Assembly (NCBI RefSeq): GCF_024622195.1 | Contig: NZ_JANKBI010000008.1 | Span: forward strand, 62,001-126,000 | Reading direction: 5' to 3' | DNA: 64,000 nt | Source of the DNA: Murimonas intestini | GTDB taxonomy: Bacteria > Bacillota > Clostridia > Lachnospirales > Lachnospiraceae | Shown here: positions 44,338 through 52,817 of the stretch, in pieces | How positions within the stretch are numbered: the stretch's first letter is position 1 | Layout of the letters: the number at the start of each line of letters is the position of its first letter | Notes under the pieces: model-generated | Told to the model about the DNA's origin: nothing | Seen by the model: only the letters and a program-made list of their open reading frames with translations | The model's database searches: none | Translations under genes and position numbers: made by a program

Positions 44338-45888
44338 ATGAAAAATAATAAGAAGAATTCTGGCAGTAACTGGCAGATTTCTTTTTCTCCCATACTGCGC
44401 TACAGTGCACTGTTCTGCCTGCTGATCCTGGCTGTCATCATGCTGGGGGGCGGTTTTTTGTCCTTTTCCCTGATGAATGCCCGCGCCCACGCTTCATTAG
44501 CCAGCACACATGCCCAGATCTCACAGCGTATTGACGAGTCTGTCACACTTCTGGAATCGCTGGCAGGTCTGCCTGAATTCTACGATCCTTCCATACCCCC
44601 TATCGATAAAGTGAAAAAGCTGGATCAAATGGCTCCCCACTTTGGGTATCTGATGATTTGTTACGTAGATTCTGACATTGTGGTATACTCTGACGGTTCT
44701 GAGCCGGCAAGTCTTGCCAGCCGTGATTATATGCAGAACCTTTTTTCCACCGGGCAGGTCCAGGTAACCGACAGCTTTGCCGCAGGCGCTGACGGTGTTA
44801 CACTTAACTATACTGTAGCCGTTCCCCTGTTCGGCCAGCAGGGAGACATCACAGGATGTCTCTTCTGTGCCATCTATTTTGACGAGGTAACACAAATATT
44901 AGAGGAGGCTGACAGTGTAAATAACTCTTCAGCCACACTCATCGGCACCAGGGGGCAGGTCATGTCCTCCACTGCTGGGCTTCCATATGGTGATCCTGTC
45001 ATGGATACACTGAGAAGCTCCAGAATATTTGGCATTACCCCGGATAAACTTGAGGAACAGTTTTTAGCTGCAGTTCCGGGTTCATATTGGAGCTACCAGA
45101 ATGGAAGCTTATTTTATACTGCTTACCAGAGGGTAGAAAACACCGGGTGGGACATCCTGTGTTCCGTCAGCTTCTGGAACATCTTCTTAAGCGTCCTTCC
45201 CAGTCTGCTTCTTGTAGCATGCCTGACTGTGCTGCTCTGCATTGGACTGCTGCTTTTACTCCGCCGTTATATTGCCGGGCAGATGCAGGTAGTAAATATT
45301 CTCGTCCATTCTGTGGAGGAACTTGAAAAGAAGATCTACCAGGATGAACAGCCGGAGGACAGGGATTTTAATGAAATCATCCGTTTGACAAGTAATGGCC
45401 TCTTAGACAGTCTGACAGGCGTCGTTACCCGGTCTGTATTCCTCAATCAGGCTGCTGCCCACCTGAAAAAACTGGATCCTCAGCTGGTCAATGCCCTGTG
45501 TTTTATAGACATGGACAATCTTAAACATATAAACGATACGTATGGCCACAGCGGAGGGGATGTAGCGCTGAAAAGCATTGGCTATATCCTTCGGGAATAT
45601 GAGAAGAAATATGACGGAGTTGTGGGACGGTATGGAGGCGATGAATTTATCATGCTGCTGACCGGTCTGGATGATGAAGCTGAATTGCGCAGCGTACTGG
45701 ATGAACTGGTCCTCAGGCTCCATTCCGAAATAGGTTCCGCCGGACAGAATATTCCCATACAGTGCAGCGTCGGCGTATCTGTCTGCCTCCCTGAATCCGA
45801 CCTGGAACAGCTGATAGCGCAGGCTGATGAAGCACTGTATTTCGTCAAGCAGAATGGGAAAGGCTACTACAAAATCTATGAGAGTTGA
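44338..45888 (+). CDS. Membrane diguanylate cyclase with extracellular sensor
   Basis: 516 residues from the ATG at 44338 (AGAAAGG upstream; the frame is open earlier). Two membrane helices (about 27-50 and 285-310) enclose a Cache-like sensor domain. The GGDEF domain starts with SLTGVVTRSVFLNQAA, and its active site GRYGGDEFIML near 430-438 is intact. The inhibitory RxxD motif is absent (KKYD at that position). It should make cyclic-di-GMP in response to an outside signal. The next gene, an EAL protein, starts 7 bases downstream, so synthesis and breakdown are co-expressed. Confidence 0.9.
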   Translation: MKNNKKNSGSNWQISFSPILRYSALFCLLILAVIMLGGGFLSFSLMNARAHASLASTHAQISQRIDESVTLLESLAGLPEFYDPSIPPIDKVKKLDQMAPHFGYLMICYVDSDIVVYSDGSEPASLASRDYMQNLFSTGQVQVTDSFAAGADGVTLNYTVAVPLFGQQGDITGCLFCAIYFDEVTQILEEADSVNNSSATLIGTRGQVMSSTAGLPYGDPVMDTLRSSRIFGITPDKLEEQFLAAVPGSYWSYQNGSLFYTAYQRVENTGWDILCSVSFWNIFLSVLPSLLLVACLTVLLCIGLLLLLRRYIAGQMQVVNILVHSVEELEKKIYQDEQPEDRDFNEIIRLTSNGLLDSLTGVVTRSVFLNQAAAHLKKLDPQLVNALCFIDMDNLKHINDTYGHSGGDVALKSIGYILREYEKKYDGVVGRYGGDEFIMLLTGLDDEAELRSVLDELVLRLHSEIGSAGQNIPIQCSVGVSVCLPESDLEQLIAQADEALYFVKQNGKGYYKIYES

Positions 45889-45895
45889 GGGACGT

Positions 45896-48613
45896 ATGAA
45901 GATCCATAACAGACGGTACTTAATATATGCTGCTATGGTCCTGCTGATACTTGCGCTGACCATGGCGCTGGAAGTCAAACTGCAGAATAAATATACCAGT
46001 TCCGGCAAAAGAGAAGCAGAAAATATCCTGCAGTTTTACAGTGAGAATATGATGCTGCAGCTGAAAGGCAGCCTGAATGAAGCGGACTCCCTCGCGCAGA
46101 CCGCCCGCATCATGCATGGCAGTGATCCCTCCTGGTTTAAGACAGCTGCCGCACCTCTCCTGGAAAAGGAGGAGGTGCGGTATGTATGTCTGATAGAGGG
46201 CGATATAATATCCGCAGCCCTTCCTGAGTCTGAATTCAGCGGACAGGACGGACAGAATCTTAAGGATTTTTCATATATTTATACATTGGCTAAGGTTGTA
46301 AAAGACATCGTGGTTGAGGGACCGGTTGAACTTGATTCAGCTGCGGGCACCCGGGAGGTCTTTTTGTTTTTACAGCCTTATTTGGAAGATGATGCCTATA
46401 TGGGTGAGGTAGTGGTTGCGCTGGACAGCAATTATGTCCTTCAGGAGCTGGGGTTAGATTATCTTGTCAGCCAGGGATACGAGTACGAGCTCTGGCGGGT
46501 GGGGCCTCAGAATGGCAGCAAAGAAGTCATAGCCGTCTCACAGGATGATATAGATTTTTCCCATGCCGCCAAGTCTTCCTTTTATCTGCCTACCCAGTGG
46601 AATCTCAGCATACAGCCTGCCGCCGGATGGGTCAGCCCTGCACAGCGCACCGGTATACTGCTTTTCTGCGGCCTGTCCGCCGCTCTTGTGCTGGGCCTTG
46701 TATTCTGCCTGTTTAAGCTTACCAGGCAGAGGCATATGCTGAAACAAGTTGCCTGCAGAGACATACAGACAGGTCTTTTTAATTATTCCGGCTTCACAGA
46801 TTCACTTGATGCATGGCTCTCCCAGGGAGATTCCTCCATCCAGTTGTTTTATCTTGTTTTTGAAGGATATACTCAGATGGCCCAGCAGATGGGGCATGAT
46901 CAGGAGACTGCTTTCCTTCAGAGTATACGGCGCCGTCTTCGGGAATATATTCAGAATCCATTTATTGCCGGACGGCTGGACAGCGGGATTTTTATCCTGG
47001 CTGTACGCGAGGATATGACAGAAGTCCAGCAGGAGGACTTTGCAAAAGGCCTGTCTCTGGAGCTCATGCTGAAAATCCGCCTGAAAAACGAGAAAAGCTT
47101 TCTTACTGCCCGTTACCACTACATGCGCTGCCAGCCAGGATCTGGTGCTGCTGACGCTGTTTCTGCTGTTATCGATGCCTATTATACGAAGTGTTCCAAA
47201 GAGTCACCTGTATATATGCTGACTCAGAAATGCAGGCAGCTGATCGAGGGCAAGAGCAATGTTGTCTTTGATGAATACACAGACCCGGGCATGATGGAGC
47301 TCTCTAAAACCTTTAACCAATACCGTAAGCAGGTAGAGCAGCTGGCATACTCTGATCCTGTGTTCAGTGTGGGAAACCGCCCTAAATATCTGCGGGATAC
47401 AAATATGCTCATATCCTATGATAAAAAAAGACGGTTTGGGCTTTTTTGCGTAGATATATGCTCCTTCAGCCAGTATAACGAATTATTCAGCGCTGATATT
47501 GGCGATGCGATTCTCCAGGAAGTGGTAAACCGCCTGTCACGTCTGCTGGGCACTTACCTGTACCGTATAAACGGAGACGTCTTCTTAGGCATCTCCCTGT
47601 CAGATGAGCCTGAAGAGTCCTTTGCCAAACGTCTCCAGCAGCTGCTTACGTCCCCTGTTACTGCCGGGAATGCTTCCTTTGCGCTGCAGGTGCGCATTGC
47701 AGTTTGTCAGTATCCCGCCCACGGCAGCAGCCCTGAAGTACTGCTTGACAGGATACAGTCTGCACTGCGTTTCTCAAAAGAGTCAGGCCAGAAGATCGTT
47801 ATTTACAATAATAAGCTGAATCAGGCTATCCGCATCGAGGCTGACATCCTCCGGAGACTAAAATCAAGTATACACAACAAGACACTTGAGGTTTGGTACC
47901 AGCCTCTCTCAAAACTGTCAGCAGACAGCTATACATCACTGGAAGCGCTGGTCCGGCTGCCTGACGGCAAAGGCGGTTACCATTCAGCCGCGCTTGTTAT
48001 TTCCCTAGCTGAACGCAGCGGCATGGTGGAACTGTTGGGAGATTATGTCTTAAAACGGGCCTGCTGTTTTATGTACTCTCACGGCAAAGAACTGGGCCTT
48101 GAACGTATCTGCATAAACCTCTCAGTCCAGCAGCTTCTTGTTGAAAACAGTGCGGACCACCTCCTGCGCCTCATACAGGAATCAGGTGTCGCTACCTCCC
48201 AGGTGACTCTGGAGATCACGGAGAGTATTCTGATACAGTCCATCGAGCGGGCATCCGCCACCCTGGATACCCTGCGCAGGGCAGGACTTCACATCGCACT
48301 GGATGACTTTGGAGTGGGGTACAGCAGCCTGAATTATCTGTCGAATCTGCCGGTAGATGTCATCAAGATCGACCGCTCCCTGACGCAGCAGATCCTTACA
48401 AACCCGAAACAGCACGCTCTGCTCAAATCTATTGTGGAGATGGCCAAAATCAATTCTCTGTCCGTTGTGGCAGAAGGGGTGGAGACTGAAGAGGAGCAGA
48501 AAATGATCTCCGCTTCCGGCGTCCAGTATATACAGGGTTATTATTATGCCCGCCCCATGCCGGAAAAGGAACTTATCAGTTTTTTTAATGGAATTGAAAA
48601 GAATACGAAGTAA
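45896..48613 (+). CDS. EAL phosphodiesterase with two degenerate GGDEF domains
   Basis: 905 residues. An N-terminal membrane helix, an extracellular sensor region (about 35-250) and a second helix (ILLFCGLSAALVLGLVFCLF) lead to a first GGDEF-like domain whose site reads LDSGIF, and a second reading NGDVF, so neither should make cyclic-di-GMP. The EAL domain begins near 660: SLEALVRL near 681, LEITESIL, LDDFGVGYSSLNYL near 800 and VVAEGVETEEE are all present, so phosphodiesterase activity is expected. The start at 45896 uses the GAGGG site just ahead; the frame extends back into the cyclase gene. Confidence 0.9.
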   Translation: MKIHNRRYLIYAAMVLLILALTMALEVKLQNKYTSSGKREAENILQFYSENMMLQLKGSLNEADSLAQTARIMHGSDPSWFKTAAAPLLEKEEVRYVCLIEGDIISAALPESEFSGQDGQNLKDFSYIYTLAKVVKDIVVEGPVELDSAAGTREVFLFLQPYLEDDAYMGEVVVALDSNYVLQELGLDYLVSQGYEYELWRVGPQNGSKEVIAVSQDDIDFSHAAKSSFYLPTQWNLSIQPAAGWVSPAQRTGILLFCGLSAALVLGLVFCLFKLTRQRHMLKQVACRDIQTGLFNYSGFTDSLDAWLSQGDSSIQLFYLVFEGYTQMAQQMGHDQETAFLQSIRRRLREYIQNPFIAGRLDSGIFILAVREDMTEVQQEDFAKGLSLELMLKIRLKNEKSFLTARYHYMRCQPGSGAADAVSAVIDAYYTKCSKESPVYMLTQKCRQLIEGKSNVVFDEYTDPGMMELSKTFNQYRKQVEQLAYSDPVFSVGNRPKYLRDTNMLISYDKKRRFGLFCVDICSFSQYNELFSADIGDAILQEVVNRLSRLLGTYLYRINGDVFLGISLSDEPEESFAKRLQQLLTSPVTAGNASFALQVRIAVCQYPAHGSSPEVLLDRIQSALRFSKESGQKIVIYNNKLNQAIRIEADILRRLKSSIHNKTLEVWYQPLSKLSADSYTSLEALVRLPDGKGGYHSAALVISLAERSGMVELLGDYVLKRACCFMYSHGKELGLERICINLSVQQLLVENSADHLLRLIQESGVATSQVTLEITESILIQSIERASATLDTLRRAGLHIALDDFGVGYSSLNYLSNLPVDVIKIDRSLTQQILTNPKQHALLKSIVEMAKINSLSVVAEGVETEEEQKMISASGVQYIQGYYYARPMPEKELISFFNGIEKNTK

Positions 48614-48647
48614 AATAACCCTCTGAACTATTTACAGAGAAATGCAG

Positions 48648-48685
48648 TAATGCCGCACCCGTAGAAAGGCGCGGCATTAAATTTT
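48648..48685. terminator. Bidirectional terminator between the EAL gene and yeiH
   Basis: TAATGCCGC (48648-48656) with GCGGCATTA (48671-48679), AT-rich flanks. It separates convergent genes. Confidence 0.75.
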
Positions 48686-48702
48686 ATATTAGGATTTTTT
48701 AT

Positions 48703-49731
48703 TTACCAGATACCAAGCAGGCTCTGCATCAGAAGGCTGACCCCGGTGATCCCTATCCAGCAGACAAGCCCCATCAGGATTGGTTTTCCACCGGTCTTTA
48801 TAAGCTTCACAATATTAGTATTGATGCCAATAGCTGCCATGGCCAGTACAATGAAAAATTTGCTCAATTCCTTAATAGGGGAAAATACTCCGGCCGGAAC
48901 CCCCAGGGAAAGTGCAATCGTTGTAATGATGGATGCGGCAATAAAGTACAGGATGAAAAATGGGAATACCTGCTTTAACGGAACATTTCCGGCGCCGGTT
49001 CCTTTCTCCCTCTTTGTCCTGACTAATGCCAGCACAAGAGTGATTGGAATGATAGCCAGCGTCCTGGTAAGTTTTACAGTGACAGCCTTATCCAGGGTAG
49101 CGGACCCCAGCTGGTACATATTGTCCCATGTGGAAGCGGCTGCTGTGACTGAGGATGTATCGTTTACAGCAGTTCCTGCAAAGATCCCGAACGCTTCGCC
49201 TGATGTCTGGGAGAATCCCAGCCAGGTACCCAGCGCGGGGAAAAGGATGGCTGCAAGCACATTAAAGAAAAAAATAACGGAAATGGCCTGGGCAACTTCC
49301 TCGTCATCAGCATCTATGACAGGCGCCGCAGCTGCAATGGCAGAACCTCCGCAGATAGATGAGCCAACGCCCACCAGTGTTGAAATCTTTCCGGGTATAT
49401 GCATAGCCCGGTGCAGTATATATGCCAGGACAAGTGAAGTAGTGATCGTGGACAGTATGATAGGCAGGGACTGTACCCCTGTCTTTACTACCACATTCAG
49501 ATTCATGCCAAATCCCAAAAGCACAACTGCGTACTGGAGCACCTTCTTTGATGTATACTTCACACCGCTCTCTATACGGCTCCTGTCTTTTATAAACATT
49601 GTGACTACCATGCCCGCCACAATGGCGATCACAGGTCCTCCTACGATAGGTACCGCCTTGCCCAGAAACCAGGCCGGTACAGCTATCACAATGCACAATA
49701 ACAGTCCTCTGTAATTCTTCTTCAAAAAATC
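48703..49731 (-). CDS. yeiH: YeiH-family putative sulfate exporter
   Basis: 342 residues and about ten membrane helices. The family signature GVGSSICGGSAIAAAAPVI near residue 110 is intact, as are GTAVNDTSSVTAAA and the C-terminal AAIGINTNIVKLIKTGGKP. The family is UPF0324, suggested to export sulfate or related anions; the role is inferred from linkage to CysB/YeiE-like regulators. The ATG at 49731 has GGAGGAGA upstream. It is divergent from a LysR gene with a shared palindrome between them. Confidence 0.9.
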   Translation of the reverse strand, partial: DFLKKNYRGLLLCIVIAVPAWFLGKAVPIVGGPVIAIVAGMVVTMFIKDRSRIESGVKYTSKKVLQYAVVLLGFGMNLNVVVKTGVQSLPIILSTITTSLVLAYILHRAMHIPGKISTLVGVGSSICGGSAIAAAAPVIDADDEEVAQAISVIFFFNVLAAILFPALGTWLGFSQTSGEAFGIFAGTAVNDTSSVTAAASTWDNMYQLGSATLDKAVTVKLTRTLAIIPITLVLALVRTKREKGTGAGNVPLKQVFPFFILYFIAASIITTIALSLGVPAGVFSPIKELSKFFIVLAMAAIGINTNIVKLIKTGGKPILMGLVCWIGITGVSLLMQSLLGIW

Positions 49732-49792
49732 CATCTTCTCTCCTCCATATTTCTTTTCATATTTCCTTCTTTTAACTCCGCAATACATAATA

Positions 49793-49812
49793 ACAGTATA
49801 TGTAAATACTGT
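49793..49812. promoter_or_regulatory. Probable LysR operator between yeiH and the regulator gene
   Basis: ACAGTAT and ATACTGT flank a 6-base centre. LysR proteins bind interrupted dyads in this position. A TATAAT box at 49833-49838 lies just downstream for the regulator gene. Confidence 0.6.
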
Positions 49813-49874
49813 CTATTTATGGTTTTTTATGTTATAATAAGTTATGCTTATGATTCATCCCAAAGGAGGATATT

Positions 49875-50777
49875 ATGCTGGATTTAAAAGTACAGACATT
49901 CCTGACTGTCTGCCAGGAAATGAATTTTACCCGGGCAGCCAGACGGCTGCATCTTTCTCAGCCCGCCGTCACGCAGCATATACACAGCCTTGAAGAATAC
50001 TACCACGCTCCGCTGTTTGAATTCGAAGGCAAACGGTTCCGCCTCACCAAGTACGGCCGGCTCATACATGACACCCTGCTTGCCCTGAAAAATAATGAAA
50101 ATTACCTGATGGAACAGCTGGATATCTTAAAGAATCACCACCCTGTCATAAACATGGGGGCTACCCTGACAGCCGGGGAATTTCTTGTGGCAAAACCTAT
50201 CAGCAGGTATTTAAATTCCAACCCGGATACGGAGCTTTCTCTTACTGTCACCAACACAAGGGAACTGCTTCAGAAACTGGACGATGGTGTTATTGATTTC
50301 GCAATTCTGGAAGGTGATTTTCCAAAATCCGCCTATGCCCATCAGCCGCTGTTCTTTACAGAGTTTATTCCGGTATGCTGTCCCTCTTATAAGTTTACCC
50401 GGAATATCTCCGGTATACACGATCTTACAGGAGAAAGACTCATCATCAGGGAGCAGGGTTCCGGAACCAGATCCATACTGGAAACAGAGCTGGACCGGAA
50501 CAGTTTAAGTGCAGATGACTTTCGGAGGATAATAACGATCGGGAACATGAACGCCATAATTGATATGGTCGCATATGGCTGCGGAATCACATTCCTTTAC
50601 AGAAGTGCAGTGGAAGACAGGATCAAAAATGGTTCCCTTACTGTGATACCCCTGAAAGATTTCCGCATTTACCATGAGATCTCGGCTGTATGGAAAAAAG
50701 AAAATCTACAGGGAAATTATTTTGCACAGCTTGTCAGTGACATATTCTGCTCCGACACTACACCTCCCCTTTTTTGA
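49875..50777 (+). CDS. LysR-family regulator, likely controls yeiH
   Basis: 300 residues. The N-terminal helix-turn-helix (FTRAARRLHLSQPAVTQHIH, residues 17-36) is standard, followed by a two-lobed effector domain (about 90-290). It is closest in feel to CysL/YeiE regulators of sulfur metabolism, from its place opposite yeiH. AAAGGAGG lies 9 bases before the ATG. Its last 20 bases overlap the end of nudC, which is on the other strand. Confidence 0.88.
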   Translation: MLDLKVQTFLTVCQEMNFTRAARRLHLSQPAVTQHIHSLEEYYHAPLFEFEGKRFRLTKYGRLIHDTLLALKNNENYLMEQLDILKNHHPVINMGATLTAGEFLVAKPISRYLNSNPDTELSLTVTNTRELLQKLDDGVIDFAILEGDFPKSAYAHQPLFFTEFIPVCCPSYKFTRNISGIHDLTGERLIIREQGSGTRSILETELDRNSLSADDFRRIITIGNMNAIIDMVAYGCGITFLYRSAVEDRIKNGSLTVIPLKDFRIYHEISAVWKKENLQGNYFAQLVSDIFCSDTTPPLF

Positions 50778-51621
50778 ATTTGATTATCATTTCATTTGTC
50801 AGGCTCAGACTAGTCTCCCGGACAGGGATACTCTCCCTTTCAAACCACTCTGCCATGGCCAGCTCTTCCCTGTCCAAAGTGATAGTTTCGTCCCCGTCCA
50901 GCTCAGCAAAGAAGCCAAACAGGAGTGTGTCGGTAAAAGACCATGGCTGGCTCTTATAATACCTTATATTTTTTACCTTCAGCCCCACCTCTTCCATGAC
51001 TTCCCTTCTCACAGTCTCTTCAATTGTCTCCCCAATCTCAGTAAATCCCGCAATTAATGCGTACTTATTAAAATCCCGGTTGGCATATTTAGACATCAGC
51101 AGTTTATTTCCGTGTGTGACTCCCACAATTACTGCCGGAGAAATTTTCGGATACTCTGTTATACTGCATTCCGGGCAGTACATCATGCGTTCTTTCTGGC
51201 TGTGCACCATTGCTTTGCCGCAGTGCCCGCAGAATTTTCGTGCAGAATACCATTTATACAGCTGATATCCGGTTATCCCTGCAAATGCCAGAAACCGCGG
51301 GAGTGCAGTCCGGAAAATTTCTGTGTTTTCCATTCTGTATTCTTCTGTCAGGGGATATGTAATGTCTTTAGCCAGATAAAATCTGACTCCGTCAATGGCA
51401 AACAAGTACGTACATCCTTCATACAAGCCTGCATTCATGTCCTCCAGATCTTTAAAGCACGGAAATCTTATTTCTTCCCCGTCCCACCTGATCAGAACTT
51501 CCCGTCCTCTGTAGTACAGAAGACAGCTGCTCTCATCCGGCGGCACTGGTCTATATTCATTTGAAAATTTATGTGGTTCTATATCCTGTATCATATCTTC
51601 TCCTTCCACAAAATCAGCCAT
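50758..51621 (-). CDS. nudC: NAD+ diphosphatase / RNA decapping Nudix enzyme NudC
   Basis: 287 residues. A zinc ribbon (FCGHCGKAM, then MYCPEC, about 131-152) precedes the Nudix box GFTEIGETIEETVRREVMEE near 193-213, which fits GX5EX7REUXEEXGU. The SQPWSF motif after it (YKSQPWSF) marks the NADH-pyrophosphatase group. It hydrolyses NAD(H) or removes NAD caps from RNA 5' ends. It converges on the LysR gene with a 20-base overlap and no terminator between. Confidence 0.92.
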   Translation of the reverse strand: MADFVEGEDMIQDIEPHKFSNEYRPVPPDESSCLLYYRGREVLIRWDGEEIRFPCFKDLEDMNAGLYEGCTYLFAIDGVRFYLAKDITYPLTEEYRMENTEIFRTALPRFLAFAGITGYQLYKWYSARKFCGHCGKAMVHSQKERMMYCPECSITEYPKISPAVIVGVTHGNKLLMSKYANRDFNKYALIAGFTEIGETIEETVRREVMEEVGLKVKNIRYYKSQPWSFTDTLLFGFFAELDGDETITLDREELAMAEWFERESIPVRETSLSLTNEMIIKFKKGEV

Positions 51622-51705
51622 TTCCAGCTGTCTTTAAGACAGCACCGGGTGGGTTACCGGACGCACAGCATACAATAACTCAGGCGCACAAGTACTGCTC
51701 ACAGA

Positions 51706-52632
51706 TCATAGCGGCAGTTTCAGCTGCCCCGTCCTGACCGGGACAGCTGTCCTCTGTGTGATTATCTCATCCCCCCTGGGCCAGCCGCCCAGCATAGGCG
51801 ACAAAGGGGCACAGGCTGAGAACCTCTTCCTCACTGCAGCTGCCCTTGTGTTGGCATAACAGTATGTACAGCCAAATGCGCAGGTGTCATAAGCCCCTAT
51901 GTCCACGCTGGCTATACAGCCGCATTCCTTCCGCTGTCCCGTATCCTTCTTTACATCTATGCAGCATCCCAGGATCTCTTCTATTTTATCCTGGTCTATG
52001 CAAGCACCCTTTTGTATCCCGTACCGGCTCAGGTCACTGGCCTCCGCACATGTATACACGGGTATTCCATAATGTTCTGCCGTCTTTCCAATACTCAGGG
52101 CTATATCTTCTATCTCATCCGCTTCAGGGGCGCGTATACTCTTCCCCAGATGCGCATATTCATCCACAAAACTGATGATGCATCTCTTTGTGCGGCCCTG
52201 CATTTTCTCACACATGGATGCGAACTGCTCCTTATGCCAGGAGGCCGGATACTTATCAGTGATAATTATGGGATCGAAACGCCAGTCCACCCTCTCAGGT
52301 CCTGCCTGTCCGCTCAGCCTGCAGAAAATATCCCACAGCCTCTCCTTGTCCATAAGTCCCGGCTCCAGGTCCGTCCCGTATCCTGTCAAGGTAAACTCAA
52401 AATAATAGGAAAATCCCATCGCCTCAATCTCTTTAAGCTTTCCCAGCATTGGTTCCGGATTCTTTGTCCAGAATACAATACAGTCAGTGACCTCCGGCGA
52501 CAGCTCCACCCGGCCAAGCCTTCCGGCATTATACGGATTGGGAATAAGGGCGTACCCTTCCCTCAGCCTGTTCATCATCCATTCAAAATGAAAGGCCGGT
52601 ATATCTGTTCTTCTGCTTGCGCTGATTATCAT
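51706..52632 (-). CDS. DUF1848 family protein with a radical-SAM-like cysteine motif
   Basis: 308 residues, the usual DUF1848 length. Starts MIISASRRTDIPAFH and includes VFWTKNPEPML and FTLTGYGTDLEPG, both characteristic of the family. Near the C-terminus, CAFGCTYCYAN gives Cys-x3-Cys-x2-Cys, the arrangement of a radical SAM 4Fe-4S site, preceded by GCIASVDIGAYDT. Having the motif at the C-terminal end is unlike classical radical SAM enzymes. The biological role of the family is unknown. It stands alone, divergent from the PPi-phosphofructokinase gene. Confidence 0.85.
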   Translation of the reverse strand: MIISASRRTDIPAFHFEWMMNRLREGYALIPNPYNAGRLGRVELSPEVTDCIVFWTKNPEPMLGKLKEIEAMGFSYYFEFTLTGYGTDLEPGLMDKERLWDIFCRLSGQAGPERVDWRFDPIIITDKYPASWHKEQFASMCEKMQGRTKRCIISFVDEYAHLGKSIRAPEADEIEDIALSIGKTAEHYGIPVYTCAEASDLSRYGIQKGACIDQDKIEEILGCCIDVKKDTGQRKECGCIASVDIGAYDTCAFGCTYCYANTRAAAVRKRFSACAPLSPMLGGWPRGDEIITQRTAVPVRTGQLKLPL

Positions 52633-52730
52633 TCTGCACCTCCCCGGATATGACTTTTTACTATTATAACAGCTTATGGGCCAATAAATTGAGTATTTTA
52701 ATAAAATTTAATATTTTATCCATGAATTCC

Positions 52731-52748
52731 TTTACAAAATGTTGTAAA
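52731..52748. promoter_or_regulatory. 18-base palindrome upstream of the PPi-phosphofructokinase gene
   Basis: TTTACAA and TTGTAAA flank AATG. It lies 70 bases before the start codon, in the promoter area. It resembles, but does not match, redox-regulator Rex sites. A second inverted pair, CTGCCA/TGGCAG, follows at about 52759-52783. Confidence 0.5.
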
Positions 52749-52817
52749 ATAAATTGACTGCCAAAACTGGGGTATACTGGCAGCCAGGAAAAGAATTGAA
52801 GAAAGGGGTTTATTCAT

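Noticed and set aside
48746..49714. Long plus-strand open frame (322 codons) opposite yeiH
   Set aside because: It mirrors the yeiH gene, is rich in Ser/Thr/Ile from the complementary codons, and lacks a ribosome site; yeiH is a clear family member.
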